Of a stretch of 41,022 nucleotides of DNA, positions 28,013 through 39,300 are shown piece by piece. The notes under the pieces are model-generated. The model searched no databases and was not told the DNA's origin. It saw only the letters and a program-made list of their open reading frames with translations. Position 1 is the first letter of the stretch; the number at the start of each line of letters is the position of its first letter. The stretch is from Paulinella micropora. Lineage: Eukaryota > Cercozoa > Imbricatea > Euglyphida. Location of the stretch: positions 32,230 through 73,251 of the forward strand of contig BJOX01000181.1 of assembly GCA_009731375.1 (NCBI GenBank), read 5' to 3'. A program made the translations under genes and the position numbers.

Positions 28013-28450
28013 ATGTTTCGCCTTGCTTCCATCAACCCGGATCTACTCAAGATTTTGAAACAGCTCAATCATCTTGCGCACATGGAATGGATTTGCTGCG
28101 TCTCCTCTGGCTGACTCAATGCTGCTACAGCCTACCTTACGGACAAGCTTGACCCGGATTGGCAACGCCACCTCTGGTATAAGATGGCCCATTGGATCGA
28201 CATCGGACAACGTACGGGTATGCCTCTTCTCCAATATGAGCCAAACTTCGACGCTGGTACCCGACAAGACCTCCCCGATGGCCTCTTTGCCTTCCAAGCT
28301 TCACGCAAAGCATGCCTTACACCCCACTTACCCTGGTGTATTTGCACAGCCAAACACTGCGCAGGTAGTAAGCCCTCCGATCACCGGCATTTCGGCTCTC
28401 CGCTATCAACCCCAGCCGTCGCACCTCGGTACGACAGGAAATCCTATTGA
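28013..28450 (+). pseudogene. E5: Cys-motif protein, copy 1
   Basis: Starts with ATG at 28013 (MFRLASINPDLLKILKQLNH), has an in-frame TGA at 28112-28114, and continues with YLTDKLDPDWQRHLWYK, DGLFAFQAS and LPWCICTAKHC. The spacing is W-C-x-C-x4-C (28334-28360). The same layout recurs in the next ORF (DGIFAWQAL then QPWCKCGYGDCFH). After the Cys motif the plausible frame moves to the 28074-28586 frame (NPIEVDLNYFSNCGLII). A small zinc-binding, nucleocapsid-like role is possible but unproven. Confidence 0.4.
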
Positions 28451-29142
28451 AGTTGACCTCAACTATTTCAGCAACTGCGGCCTCATCATCCCCCATTCTC
28501 TGGACCGCGCCTTCTTCAACGCATCAGGAGCCATCAACGGTGTGGCCAACGTCGAAGAAAGAGCGCGTCTGGCAGATGCTAGCTGAATTAGTTTACAAGG
28601 GGAAATATAATGTGGATCCTGTTTGGTATTCAATAGATACCATGCCATCACTTGATTGCAACCAGTTCGCCTACAATGTCCGGGACGGCATCTTTGCATG
28701 GCAAGCGCTTCACCTCAACAAGACTCATCAACCTTGGTGTAAGTGCGGCTACGGCGATTGCTTTCACATCGAGACTATTGGCGCTACCGGAGCACGCAAG
28801 CCTGAACCGAAACCAGCTCGACCAGCTTTCAACAGTGGTCTTGGTGGCCGCCCCCGCTACAAACAGAACCGCAAACATGCTCAACGCGCCAAGCGGGCCC
28901 AAAAGCCGCCGGCCGTCGATGGCAAGCACCAACCCAACCGGGTATATCGGACCAACCAACAAGGCCGCTCCGCCAATTACGGTCAGACAGCCTTTCGGCC
29001 CGTCCAAAACCCGCGCTGCAAGCCACCTCTAGGCCCACAGCATCGTTTTGCAGCTCCAATGCAGCGCCGCCACTTCTACATGTTCGATCTGCCTGGTACC
29101 GGACAACAAGCGCGATTGAATACCAAACAGGGTCGGGCGTGA
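28447..29142 (+). CDS. E5: Cys-motif protein, copy 2, with a basic tail
   Basis: 231 codons, of which the part from about 28560 (MLAELVYKGKYNVDPVWY) is convincing. DGIFAWQAL precedes W-C-x-C-x4-C-x-H at 28735-28767. Then a long Lys/Arg/Gln/Pro-rich tail (GGRPRYKQNRKHAQRAKRAQ) runs to the TGA at 29140, with FYMFDLPGTGQQ near the end. A Cys cluster plus basic tail immediately upstream of RT is where a retroelement nucleocapsid usually sits. It aligns by eye with copy 1 over about 60 residues. No protease domain is seen between this ORF and RT. Confidence 0.5.
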   Translation: MKLTSTISATAASSSPILWTAPSSTHQEPSTVWPTSKKERVWQMLAELVYKGKYNVDPVWYSIDTMPSLDCNQFAYNVRDGIFAWQALHLNKTHQPWCKCGYGDCFHIETIGATGARKPEPKPARPAFNSGLGGRPRYKQNRKHAQRAKRAQKPPAVDGKHQPNRVYRTNQQGRSANYGQTAFRPVQNPRCKPPLGPQHRFAAPMQRRHFYMFDLPGTGQQARLNTKQGRA

Positions 29143-29375
29143 CCACCAGGTCTGGAGCCCTCTCCAGACGCCGCCCTATTTAGACCGCCTGATCCTTCTA
29201 CCATGGGCCGTCCCCATCGAGAAGTCACAGTTTTCGCTGTGGAAGATCCTCCGTACTTCGACCCCGCCATGGCTGAATTCGCCACAACATGCCCGGACCC
29301 GCGCATGCTTTACTGTACGGCAACTACGGTAAGTGGGACACAGCCCACCCCGTGGCTTCTCATCTCTGAGAGGCT
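29143..29375 (+). other. E5: interval where a protease would be expected
   Basis: A 62-codon frame (29203-29391, MGRPHREVTVFAVEDPPYFD) covers most of it. I see no D[S/T]G and no ILG strand, so protease coding sequence is absent or too decayed to recognise. Confidence 0.3.
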
Positions 29376-30450
29376 TTGCCGAGACTTTTAGACAAACAGG
29401 CCGCCAAGCTCACCGCGCCGCCTGCGCCGAAATACGCATCCGAGGTCGTCAACCCGACCTCACTGCAGAACAACAACGACTCCTATGGGCCCTCCTCGGA
29501 GAATTTTGACGATGTCTTTCAAGACAAAGCAGGTGTCTTCAACCGCACTGTTGTGTCGCTCATCCTCAAACCAGGAGCTAAACCAATCGCGGTCCAATGT
29601 CCGCATTGGACTCCAGCGGTACACCAATACCTCAAAGGTTGAGCAATGGACGTTCTTACAGCTGGCCTCTGGCCATGGCCTTTGCAAATTGTGCCTGGGC
29701 TAGTCGAGCCTGCCCCGTAGGAAAGTTTGAAGACTTAGCTAAGGAGATCATCCGCGACATACGCAACGTCTACGACTATCGCGGTGCTAACGACAACCTC
29801 CACCTGCCTGTGCCAGTTCTACCCAACCCGGATCAATACCGCGAACGCTTCGCGGGCTGGCACTATCTTAGCTCTATCGATATGGTCGACTGCTTTACGC
29901 ATCTGCGACTCAACCCAGATGACGGCAGCCGCGACCTTCTCGCTGTTTGGACACCCTTAGGACTCCTCGTTCCAAATTTTATGCCTCAAGGTGTTCACCG
30001 CGCCCCGGGAGACTTTCAACGCGCTATGGATAAGTAATTCAACCATCTGGACTTTTGGAATAAATCCGCTTCGGCCTACCTCGACGACGTCACAGACGGC
30101 TCCAACGACTTCGATACCCATCTTCGTGAGCTTCGATGCATCTTCCAAGCTATGCGAGACTCCGGCCTCCACGGTTCGGCCCGGAAACTACGCTTAGGCT
30201 ATCGCGAGCTCAACATTCTGGGCAAGCGCTGTAGCAACAAAGGTATCGCTGCGGATACTTCCAAGGTCGACGCCATCCTCAAGCTGGCTGACCCATCCAA
30301 CGTTTCCGAAGTTCGATCAGTCTTAGGTATGACCAACTTCATCCAGGCCCATATCCCTGACTATTCCCGGTTAGTTGCCACTCTGACCAATCTTCTCAAG
30401 TCCACTCACGATCGGCCCTCCGGTGCCCCTACCTGACCCGAGATGAGCGG
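29376..30450 (+). pseudogene. E5: Ty3/Gypsy-like reverse transcriptase, degenerate
   Basis: Frame 0 from 29376 gives the pre-RT linker (ENFDDVFQDKAGVFNRT, LKPGAKPIAV). Near 29640 the sense passes to frame 2, which reads DIRNVYDYRGANDNLHLP, YLSSIDMVDCFTHLRL (motif A, D), PQGVHRAPGDFQRAMDK, a TAA at 30035-30037, then SASAYLDDVTDGS (motif C, YLDD intact), and LRLGYRELNILGKR. The frame ends at a TGA at 30434, after which about 60 bp continue the sense in another frame (TRDERKCMRKLRR) before frame 2 resumes in the RNase H ORF. At least one nonsense and three frameshift lesions, so not functional as written, though key RT residues survive. Confidence 0.75.
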
Positions 30451-30472
30451 AAATGCATGAGGAAGCTCCGCC

Positions 30473-32509
30473 GTGTCCTCACTACGCTCCCCATTGTATG
30501 AGCCGTCACAACGACTCTACCTCCGGACGGATGCAAGCCAGATTGGCATTGGTGGCGCTCTTCATAATGGCCCAGAGCGCAATGCTCCGGTCATTCAGTA
30601 CTTCTCCCAGAAGCTTACAGACACGCAGACACGATGGGCGACCTACGTTCGTGAAGCTTACGGCGTCATATACGGTATTCAACAATGCCGCTACTACATC
30701 GATGCCAGCGATCATGAATTCACCATCGTCACCGACCACCGGCCCCTCTTGTGGCTATGGCACGCTCGCAGCCCCATGGTCGTCAACTGGGTCTTGGAAC
30801 ACCTTCAGACAATTCGATTCAAAGTCGAATATCTGCCTGGTAAACAAAACCAACTCCCCGACGGTCTGTCACGTGTCCCATGCATCGCCCCCGGCCAGCC
30901 CACCTTGATTGGCGAAGCTGAGGCGACTCTTCAGCTCTTATCCACCATTCCGGCACCCCGAGCAGGCTCTACCCTCTGGTTAGCAGTTGAAGGCACGCAC
31001 GCGGCCCCGAATACCCGTCTCAAGTCCCTCTCTTGCCGGATCCTCCGCGGCGGCCCTACTCTACGTAGCATTCAAGCCCCATGGGACTTGGCCATCGTCA
31101 TTCCCACCGCTGAACGCTCCCCGATGGTTGTCCGCGATATGTTCGCCCTCCGCAAACCTTTCGCACTGCTCATGCCTCAGCACTTGGTCCACTGCGTCCC
31201 CGATGACACTCTTCCACAGAAGATCGTCGAACAATGCCGCAAGATCTGGTTCCTCGACGACAACCTCGTCTGGCTCGTCTACGGACTTGGAATGGAGCAA
31301 CACTATATCTATTCTCTCGTAGCCACATCGCATGCTCAGCGCGTTACACGCCAACAGATCATTAATGCGCAACGACAGGACAGCCTCACGGCCCCTCTCT
31401 GGACTGAAGACATCATTTCCTTCTTCGCCGGCTCTGCCGAATTGACCCTCCGACAAGGCATCGCTGTCACCATCGACTCCGAACAGTCTTCCGTCAAGGT
31501 TTACGTCCCAGAAGAGCTGCGCCGCCCTCTAATCAACTATGCCCACCTCATGCAGAATCACGCCAAAGCGCCGACGCTCGTCCCTTTCATTAAGGAGCGC
31601 TACGTTTGGTTGCGCACAGACGGTACGGATATCATGCATCATGACGTCCTCGCCGCCCTCCGCGACTGCCACTTTTGCCAACTAGTCCACCGCCTGACCC
31701 TTAACCACGGCCGCTACTCATCGCTTACGTGGACACATCAAGGACAGTGCATCGGCCTCGACCATGTTCACATCGGAATCCCCGGCGTCGCCCCTCAGTA
31801 CATACTGACCATCGTCGATCTTTTCTCGGGATTCCTCCAACTTATCCCGTGCATCTCCACGTCCGCGAAAGAAACAGTGGAGCTCATTCTTAACCGATGG
31901 GCCTACATATTTGGTTTTCCGGAATCCATCTTCTCCGATTATCATAGTTCTTTCGTTGGCACGTTGGCCAAACGATTTTGCAGCGTGGCCGGCCTCGAAT
32001 GGCTCACCACCGCGCCCTACTCGCATCATCAACTCGGCTACGTCGGATGCCGCCACAAAGCCATCCGCACGGCCATCCAGTCTCTCCCCAAGGCAGAAAA
32101 GACCAACTGGCCCAGCATCATCCCTTCTCTTTCCTTCGCTCAGAACACATACGTATCTACAGCGACCGGCACTACCGCCTTTGAAGGAATGCTCGCCCGC
32201 AAGCCCCGCTGTACGTTGGACTTCTTCGACTCTCCGGAGATTGTCAATGCCCGCGCCACCGCCTCCAGCGCCGCCCTCGACGCTTCACCGACACTGTCAA
32301 TACAGTCGGCCGAGCAGATCGCTCTGCTGAACAGCGCCCGCACCGCCGTCACAGCTTACGTCAGCGCGTACACCACCGTTACCCGCGCCCGGTCCGTCGC
32401 TCAAAAGAACAAAGGCCGCCGCAAGGCTGTCAAGGAATGGAAAGTGGACGACACAGTCTCCGTCTACCGCCTCCAAACAAGGCATTCCAGCCTCTTCTGT
32501 TCTAACTAG
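30473..32509 (+). CDS. E5: RNase H and integrase, catalytic Glu lost
   Basis: 678 open codons. RNase H: D20 (LRTDASQ), E61 (VREAYG), D88 (VTDHRP) and D130 (QLPDGLSR). Integrase zinc-binding domain: H358, H363, C399, C402. Core: D430 (CIGLDHV) and D489 (SDYHSSF). The position 35 residues further is G525 (codon GGA at 32045-32047) where D,D-35-E enzymes have Glu, so strand transfer should be dead. The surrounding GxxE context is also altered (LGYVGCRHKA). After the core a helical Ala-rich stretch leads to KEWKVDDTVSVYRLQ, the start of the GPY/F module, and a frameshift near 32490. The order RH-IN after RT places E5 in Ty3/Gypsy. Confidence 0.85.
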   Translation: MSSLRSPLYEPSQRLYLRTDASQIGIGGALHNGPERNAPVIQYFSQKLTDTQTRWATYVREAYGVIYGIQQCRYYIDASDHEFTIVTDHRPLLWLWHARSPMVVNWVLEHLQTIRFKVEYLPGKQNQLPDGLSRVPCIAPGQPTLIGEAEATLQLLSTIPAPRAGSTLWLAVEGTHAAPNTRLKSLSCRILRGGPTLRSIQAPWDLAIVIPTAERSPMVVRDMFALRKPFALLMPQHLVHCVPDDTLPQKIVEQCRKIWFLDDNLVWLVYGLGMEQHYIYSLVATSHAQRVTRQQIINAQRQDSLTAPLWTEDIISFFAGSAELTLRQGIAVTIDSEQSSVKVYVPEELRRPLINYAHLMQNHAKAPTLVPFIKERYVWLRTDGTDIMHHDVLAALRDCHFCQLVHRLTLNHGRYSSLTWTHQGQCIGLDHVHIGIPGVAPQYILTIVDLFSGFLQLIPCISTSAKETVELILNRWAYIFGFPESIFSDYHSSFVGTLAKRFCSVAGLEWLTTAPYSHHQLGYVGCRHKAIRTAIQSLPKAEKTNWPSIIPSLSFAQNTYVSTATGTTAFEGMLARKPRCTLDFFDSPEIVNARATASSAALDASPTLSIQSAEQIALLNSARTAVTAYVSAYTTVTRARSVAQKNKGRRKAVKEWKVDDTVSVYRLQTRHSSLFCSN

Positions 32510-33107
32510 ACTTCAATTCGACGGCCCCTACACCATCCTTGAGCAGGTCAGCTCCAACTGCTTCAAGCTGCACCACCTCAAGACCAACAAGGTATTGAAA
32601 CGCATCGACCGCTCACACCTCACCCCGTATACTGCACTCACTGACGGCCTCGCCCCGCTCAACACAGTCGCAGTAGACGATTACGATGACGACTCAGTCA
32701 ACTATACCTTTGGCGAAGTCGTTGCATTCATCGACCGCGATCAGGTTAAACTTGGCATTGTTTTGAATGAGGACCCAGAGAACGAGGAAAACTACTTCGT
32801 AGTTCATCAGCTCGGTACAAACTCAGACAAGAACCCTCTCTTCCGTCCCATCTACGAAGATACGAAGGACCAAACCACTATCCAACGCTGGGGTAATCCC
32901 TTAGCTACCTGGAAACCCCTTCTCTTCGACACCACCAACGACCAAGTCGTCCATCGACACATCGAGTGGCGCCCTCACAAGACCAACAAAGACAAAGGCC
33001 GACTCCCCGCCAGCGTTCTTAAATGTCTCAAAGGCCCTCTCATCACCGGTGAATCCTTCCCACTGCACATCTTCCAAAAAGGTAAGCAGGCAACATCGAA
33101 GGAGTAG
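32496..33107 (+). pseudogene. E5: integrase C-terminal (GPY/F) module and tail, frameshifted
   Basis: In frame 0 from about 32496: VLTRLQFDGPYTILEQV, then CFKLHHLKTNKVLKRIDRSH, the typical GPY/F-type C-terminal integrase module. It is out of frame with the 30473-32509 ORF by a small indel near 32480-32500. The region from 32595 adds 170 codons of acidic, charged sequence (DYDDDSVNYTFGEVVAFIDR, then HIEWRPHKTNKDKGR) with no chromodomain signature that I can see. It ends at TAG 33105. Confidence 0.6.
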
Positions 33108-33307
33108 CCACCTCAACACTCTCAAGTGGGTTTTACCCATCGTACCGGCTTCACCCGCCACAGCCCAGCGCTTTTCGCACTTGGCCCGCCATCGTCCCTA
33201 GACAAGCTACGCCACGACCAGAGTATCCCTGTAAGTCCTTGATCGCCTTTTATGCCTGCAGGGAAACGATTATCCTCATCGAACCTGAACACGTCAGTGA
33301 CTATATC
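33108..33307. other. E5 3' flank before E6
   Basis: 200 bp without a gene. If E6 inserted into E5, this is E5 untranslated sequence and the five bases before the E6 LTR (atatc, 33303-33307) would be the target-site duplication; the second copy would lie outside the window. Confidence 0.3.
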
Positions 33308-34296
33308 TGTAACACCCACGGTATACTACATGGTTTTTACGCTATTGGGACTTTACGAGAATTTACTCTGGGAAGTAAGTTCTTGTTATTAAATGTATTA
33401 TAAGATGAATTCTTATTACATTTCCTGTTCTGATAAATATATCCGGTTTTAGTGATGTATTAGGATAAGGAATATGGGACGATAAGCTAGGAAGCTTAAA
33501 TCCCATAGGACCTTAAAACCTAGATTTTACACTTAACCGTTTACCGGCGTGGAGATGATTATTAAAATGCAGATTACACGAATGTGTAGCATTAATATGG
33601 AATAATCTCCCACATTAGTATGATAGCGTTGACCCGATCCTTCTACAGCACCTGTAGTATCCGTTTGAAGTTTGGATAAAAATCACGGAAAATTCCGTGA
33701 AATTTGGCATTTTTTCCCGTGACTGGGATATTTAAGGCTAAATAAGGGAAATTGAACTTATGGGTTGTGTTTTGGTGACATGTTTTGGCATTTGTGCAGG
33801 TTACGGACGTAACGCAACGTGTCAGATGAACCGGTCAAAGGGACATCCGGCTTGACCGGTGTTTTCCCTTTGGCTTGTTGTTTGGGTTCAGTTCTGACAA
33901 CCCTTTTTACTTAAGAAGTGGCTGTTAGCTTTGAACCTGTTGTGTTCAATATCGTTTATTAAATTCCTTTGTTACTTTTCCTTTGAGCTCGTAAGGCTAG
34001 ACCTCCGGTCTTAATACATTTGGAGTCCCTTTGCCTTTTTCGAACTCTGAAAGTACAAATTTGGAATCTGGAACGACTCACTCATTGGAGGCAATCAGTC
34101 ACTGTTGTTGACTGTGCCGTGTTGAGAGTGTCAGGCATTGTTTCGATTATCAGTCACTGTTGTTGGCTGGTCGAGACGTGCTTTTTGTTGTTCTAACCAA
34201 GGGAAAGCAAAAAAAAAAAGATGGTAAGGAGGGTTTCGTAGAAACAGGGAAGAACCCTGATCTCGAAACTTGGACCTTGTCACTTTGAAGTTAAAG
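33308..34296 (+). mobile_element. E6: probable 5' LTR and leader
   Basis: Starts with TGTAACACCC, a very common start for Ty3/Gypsy LTRs. Contains a possible promoter (gatatttaaggctaaataag near 33728-33747), a T-rich stretch near 33900, and a repeated segment tcagtcactgttgttg at about 34106 and 34149. The right end of the LTR and the primer-binding site are not identifiable, as the 3' LTR is outside the window, so the boundary with the leader is unknown. No gene seen. Confidence 0.45.
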
Positions 34297-36307
34297 ATGT
34301 CCGCAGCGAAGCCATACGATCCATACTCGGATCCAATTGCGCAGTTGCTAGTGGGAAAGGCTGCGGGGAAATTTCTACTATTTGTAGCTTCGGACTACTT
34401 AGTAGACCCCCATGATCAGCATCTGTTTCTGAAACACTTTGTCCCCTTTGGCAAGTAAGTATCCAGACAGACCCAAGGACAAGGAGGTGCTGGATGTGGT
34501 AAAGAGTGAACAGGCTGGTATGATAAAGTGGGGGTGGACGGCAGCCACTTTTGCTTTTACCAACTATTCACCAAAAGCACCGAGGATCAAAACCTTGGCA
34601 CCCATGGAGGTACGGAGGATGGTTACAAGGATGTTCATATCTTTGCACCTCCATGAGCTTCAAATGTTGGGTCATCCAAGGATGGAAGAGGAGGATTTCG
34701 AATACCTTCCGACTCCCATTCCTTCCGAACAATTTGATTTGAAGTTCATAATGACGGGGGAGGAAACGAAGGAGGATTGGAAGGAGGAATGGTATGGAGC
34801 GGTGAGGAGGGACCCTCTCCATGGGAAAACTTTTGAAACGACCATGGCTCAGGATCATTTCAAAAATGAAGTATACCCCTTGGTAGCCAAAACCTTCGCC
34901 AAAGCAGTTACGAATTGGGATAATGCTAAGGGGAGGTTGAAGGAGGCTAAATGGATGAAGGATACGAAAATCTGGGCTAAGAGAACTCAAGGCTCTTTCG
35001 ACGTACTCCACATCGAAGGCTTCATGGGGAAACTGGAGCAAATGGTCGAAGTTACGGCGTTAAGCAACAATGCCGAAAGGATGTTGCGAGATCTGCTGCG
35101 GGAGGCGGACAATGCAGCACTTGCAGCAACCAAGCTCGCGACAGCTACTGCTACGGCGGCAGATGCTGTGATCTTGGTGGTGGCAAGGGAACAGGCATAT
35201 GAGAACCTGTATCGATATCTCATGTATCTCATGGAGGTCTTGAAGGCCTTGGAGGTCGGTATGGAAAGGTTTACGACCTGGGAACTGAGATATGCGAAGA
35301 TCAGGAAAAGGGATGAGGATGATCCCATTGATCCTGGTCAACGTTATGATCAAGAGAGGAAGAGGATGCCGATCTTCCTGGCTAAGTTTACGCCGATTGC
35401 ATTTGCCCCAGGGACACGGGGTAAGCAACAACCGACGATATGGTTTACTTTACAAGTAAACTGTCATCCGTTTATGAACTCGTCTTGGTTACGGAAAGCG
35501 ATCAATATGCTCTGTAAGTTAATGGCGGAGAGCACTTTTGAATCGCCGATGACCTTGATGGATATTCTCCGACAGTGCACAGATGGGGATCTGATGGAGC
35601 ACTTTACGTTGGAGAAGATCAAGGAGGGGATGGCGAGGGCACAACAGGAGAGGGATCATTATGCAGAAACGGGATCGATTAAAATGTCGAAACTGCATGC
35701 GATGATGCACGCCCTCATTGACTTGCTCGTCGAATTCGGTTGTCACTGGGAACTGACAAGTGAAGTCATGCTGACGGGCCATATCTCCACTGTTGTTGGA
35801 GAGGCTTTGAAGACAACTAAGTCCAAGCCGGTGAGGGTGAGGGGGACATTTGCGTTGGTGATGGAAAAGCTGAAGACGGACAATGCTTTTTTCATCAGCC
35901 TTAAACGCCTCATTCGTCACATTATGGCGAGGATCAATCAGCATGATCCGACTGTTTATCGGGCCGTGAACAGAGGGTGGCCTGATAACAAATGGGCCAG
36001 TTCGATCCCTGACAATGCCGACTTTACGACGGAGGCATCCCCTGCTTGGCTGAACTTTGCGGCTCAGTACCAGAACTCAAAGCTGATGTGGAAGGACTTC
36101 CTACTGGCCGTGAGAACGTGGGATGATACGTTGGTCTCGGTGGGAGGGATAGAGGCTTTGGTAGCAGTTGCCAGAGATCGGTTTGGGGAACAATCGTTGG
36201 GACAGGCAGCGGCTGTTCAGTTGGGCGGCGGAACTGTGGGACGACGTTCACGGATCCCTAAAGTTCAGAGGGGGGGATATGGAAAACCCCTCCGACGCCA
36301 GCAATAG
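34297..36307 (+). pseudogene. gag: E6: Gag, split by a 4-bp duplication near its start
   Basis: The ATG at 34297 opens MSAAKPYDPYSDPIAQLL and runs 54 codons to a TAA made by a tandem AAGT duplication (34453-34460). The rest is in the next frame, 622 codons from 34439 to the TAG at 36305. The body is helical and charged with several coiled-coil-like stretches (around 34990-35240) and WLRKAINMLCKLM. No knuckle is present before the stop. A CCCH finger lies just downstream of the TAG in the same frame. Without the 4-bp duplication the two parts would read through directly. The codons at the end are CAG CAA TAG GAG GAG. Gag role inferred from position before protease-RT and similarity of layout to E3. 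Confidence 0.7.
36305..36307 (+). promoter_or_regulatory. E6: single in-frame TAG between gag and the CCCH-pol frame
   Basis: The frame of gag and the frame that carries the CCCH finger, protease, RT and RNase H are identical, and TAG here is the only stop between 34439 and the window end that I found. The 5' codon CAA matches the CAA-UAG of known leaky stops, while the 3' side (GAG GAG) does not match the tobamovirus consensus. It may be a readthrough stop or a plain nonsense mutation. Confidence 0.45.
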
Positions 36308-39300
36308 GAGGAGGAGCAAGATGAGGAAGAAACTAGCGACGAGCATATCCCTGCGATAGGCTCGAAGAGTAAAGGGGCTAGTTCTTCCAGTTCCTCTTAC
36401 AAGGGTAGTCGTAAGCCATGCTTTGACTACTACTTTAAGGGAGGCAAGTGCAGAAGGGGGGATTTCTGCCCGGGGATGCACTCCGAAAAGGAAGCGGATT
36501 GGAAAATCCTAAAGGAGCAGCTCGAAAGTTCTGACAACAGCAAGTCCATTTGGGACATTGTCAGGGCTATCCGGAGCAGAGATCAGCTCTTCATCAATAA
36601 CAAGGCAGTTCGTACTTTGGTTAAAGCACGGCTGCGCGAGTATGAGGACACGGTGGACGCCTTGCGACAAGGGGGAAGCAAGCGGGGCCGTGGAGGATAT
36701 GGAGGCCGTGGCCGCGGAGGAGGCTTCAGGGGGAAGAAGCGCTTTGGGGGTAAACGGGAAAAGGGCGGACCCCTCAAGAAGGCCAAAGTGGCGGCGGCTT
36801 CGAAGGAGGAGGAGGATGAAGGGGAGGTTCCCCCAGAGGAAGAAGTGGAAACTCAAGCAGGTATACTTGAGGGGGGAGGTGATAAGGGGGAGGGGTGTAG
36901 GGAATCGTCAGTCATTACTGATGGGGATGTTGTCGTGTGGCAGGAGACGACACGTTCACCAAGGATGATTATGGCGAAGATGAATGAACCGGGGAAGCTG
37001 GAGGTTAAAACAGTTCCCACAGGTAACCCTTCTCTCAAGAGTCATCACTCTACTCATGATTTGGATGGTGCTGTGATGCAGGTGACGATCGAACGTGCAA
37101 AGCGGGGAAGTATTAATAAGTCTGTAGGGCCCGAGAAGGCCAGACGAGTTGATATTATAAATAAACACGTTGTTACGATCGTACCGCATAGATCGCAACC
37201 TAATTTGAATCTTTTACCGGTTCCGACGTTGAGGTTGAAAAGGAAAGTTTCTTTCATTCCGGAGCCCGATTGGGGGGCGAAGCCGGTGCCTAAACGGGTA
37301 AGGAAGTTGAAACCCGGGTTGAAGGTGACGGATGGTAAGAAAGAAATAGAAGCCGGTATGTCGAAGAATACTGCTTTTGGTGAAGGGCTCATCAGAAGTG
37401 GAGTATCGATACGGAAAGATTTAAAGAATAGTTTTGTTCTTTTGTCCGACTTAAAAGAACGCCTTGAGGCTATTGAAATGCCGGAACATGCGTTATGCAT
37501 TACTCAAGTTTACTGTGTAGACTTGGAGAGTGCATGCGATTTGGCCAATGATACGCAGGCTAACATTAATATCGCGGGCGCAAATTTCATTGCGGCAAAC
37601 AAGGCGTGGTTGGATAAACACATGTTGCCTATGAAGGGAAGCATAGAAGGTGTTAATGGAAAAGCGAGGGCGGAGGTGACGGGGACGATGGTTTTAACCA
37701 TTGAACTCTACTCCGGTAGGTCCTTCAACATCCAATTCTATGTCTGCCCGGAATATTCAGGGGGATTGCTGATCGGGTTCAAGCAGCTCAATAAGATGAA
37801 CACATTGATTGACTGCCGGTCGGGCTTGGTGCACTATGGGATTAGTGATGATGACGCAGAGGATATGGTGAGGGGGCGAACGCAAGTTCCTCTCTTTCAC
37901 GTTGATACTTATGCGGTATCGTACACCAAGTCAGGGGCGACTAAAGGGAAGGACCCACATGCTATTGCACGGAGTGCAAAGGTGCAGTTGGTCATACCAA
38001 AATCATATCAGCCCCCAGCGTTGGACAATTATTACAGGGATTTCCAACCGGAGTACCGCGGGTTTGCGGGAAAGGTTGTGAAGGTTGTTCGATGTTGGGA
38101 CAAGGCAACAGTGGAGGACTTAATTCAGGCCCGGTGTGCTCAGATTATGGCCTGCACAATAGAAGAACAGAACATGGAGGTGGAAGCGGGGATGGATAGG
38201 TTCAGGGATGGTAAAAAGGGGCCTTATGTGTTCCTTCAGAACCGATACTGCTTCCATGCGAAAGCATCACAGGGTAATAGACCGTTGTTTGAACCGCTGA
38301 TGGAAACGCGGGTTTCAACGGGAGGGACGGAGGATGAGATCAGTGAGTTCGTGGGAAACATGTGGGGTGACAAACCTCTTTGTCCACGGAATTCCGGGGA
38401 GACGGCAAAGTTGCTTACGAAATATTTCGAAGGTGACAAACCGTTTTCCATGATCTTACCGTTCCATGAGAAAGCGTTATGGGCGGATGAGGTTTTGGAC
38501 CGGATGATGGATCACCCGATCCCGGTGCCGTCTAGAAAGCAACAGTTGGTGATTGCTTGTAGATTGGGCACTAGGGAACAGGGGCTGACATACCGGAACT
38601 CACTTAAGGGGTGTGACCTTCAGAAGATACGGGAACAGGCGTTCACGTGCTTCACGGGGTTTTACACCAAAAGGGCGCCTATCCAGTACGCGTTTATCCT
38701 GGATCGGATGGCGAACCTAGGAAAATGGGATGAGTTCTCGGAAGTCAAGTACCATCAGCAGGAGGTGGAAATGCCCTCCGAGGATGGATTAGTGGAGGAT
38801 GCGTGGTCGGACATGGCTGAGGCGCCCGAACTTAGGAGTCGGAAGAACGCTCAGTCATGGGATGAGAGAATGGCTCAAATGCGGGCGGATTGGAAGGGGA
38901 ATAAAGAAGATCTGAAAAACCTTCAAGGGGTGATGGCTAAGGAGAAGGAGATCTTTGATCCGCCTAGGCCGGGGACGGTCAAGCATTTTGAGGCACATCT
39001 CAGGAAGATTCCGGGGATGAATATCACGCATGCCTCTAGAAGGTCTATCTTAGGCCGCAGGGAGGAGAGCATTGCCCAGGAAAAGGCGGAGGAGCTACAG
39101 GCAGATGATTTCACGGAGTTTTCGGACTCCCCGATTTCGTCGCATGTACGCATGGTTCCGAAGCCGGATGGGGCGCTTAGATTTTGCGTGAACTACTATC
39201 GGGCTAACAAGATCATCGAGGGTGAGCGGTATCCGCTGCCTAAGATCGATGACTGTATGCGTAAGTTGAAACACGCAAAATTCTACTCAGTCTTGGACCT

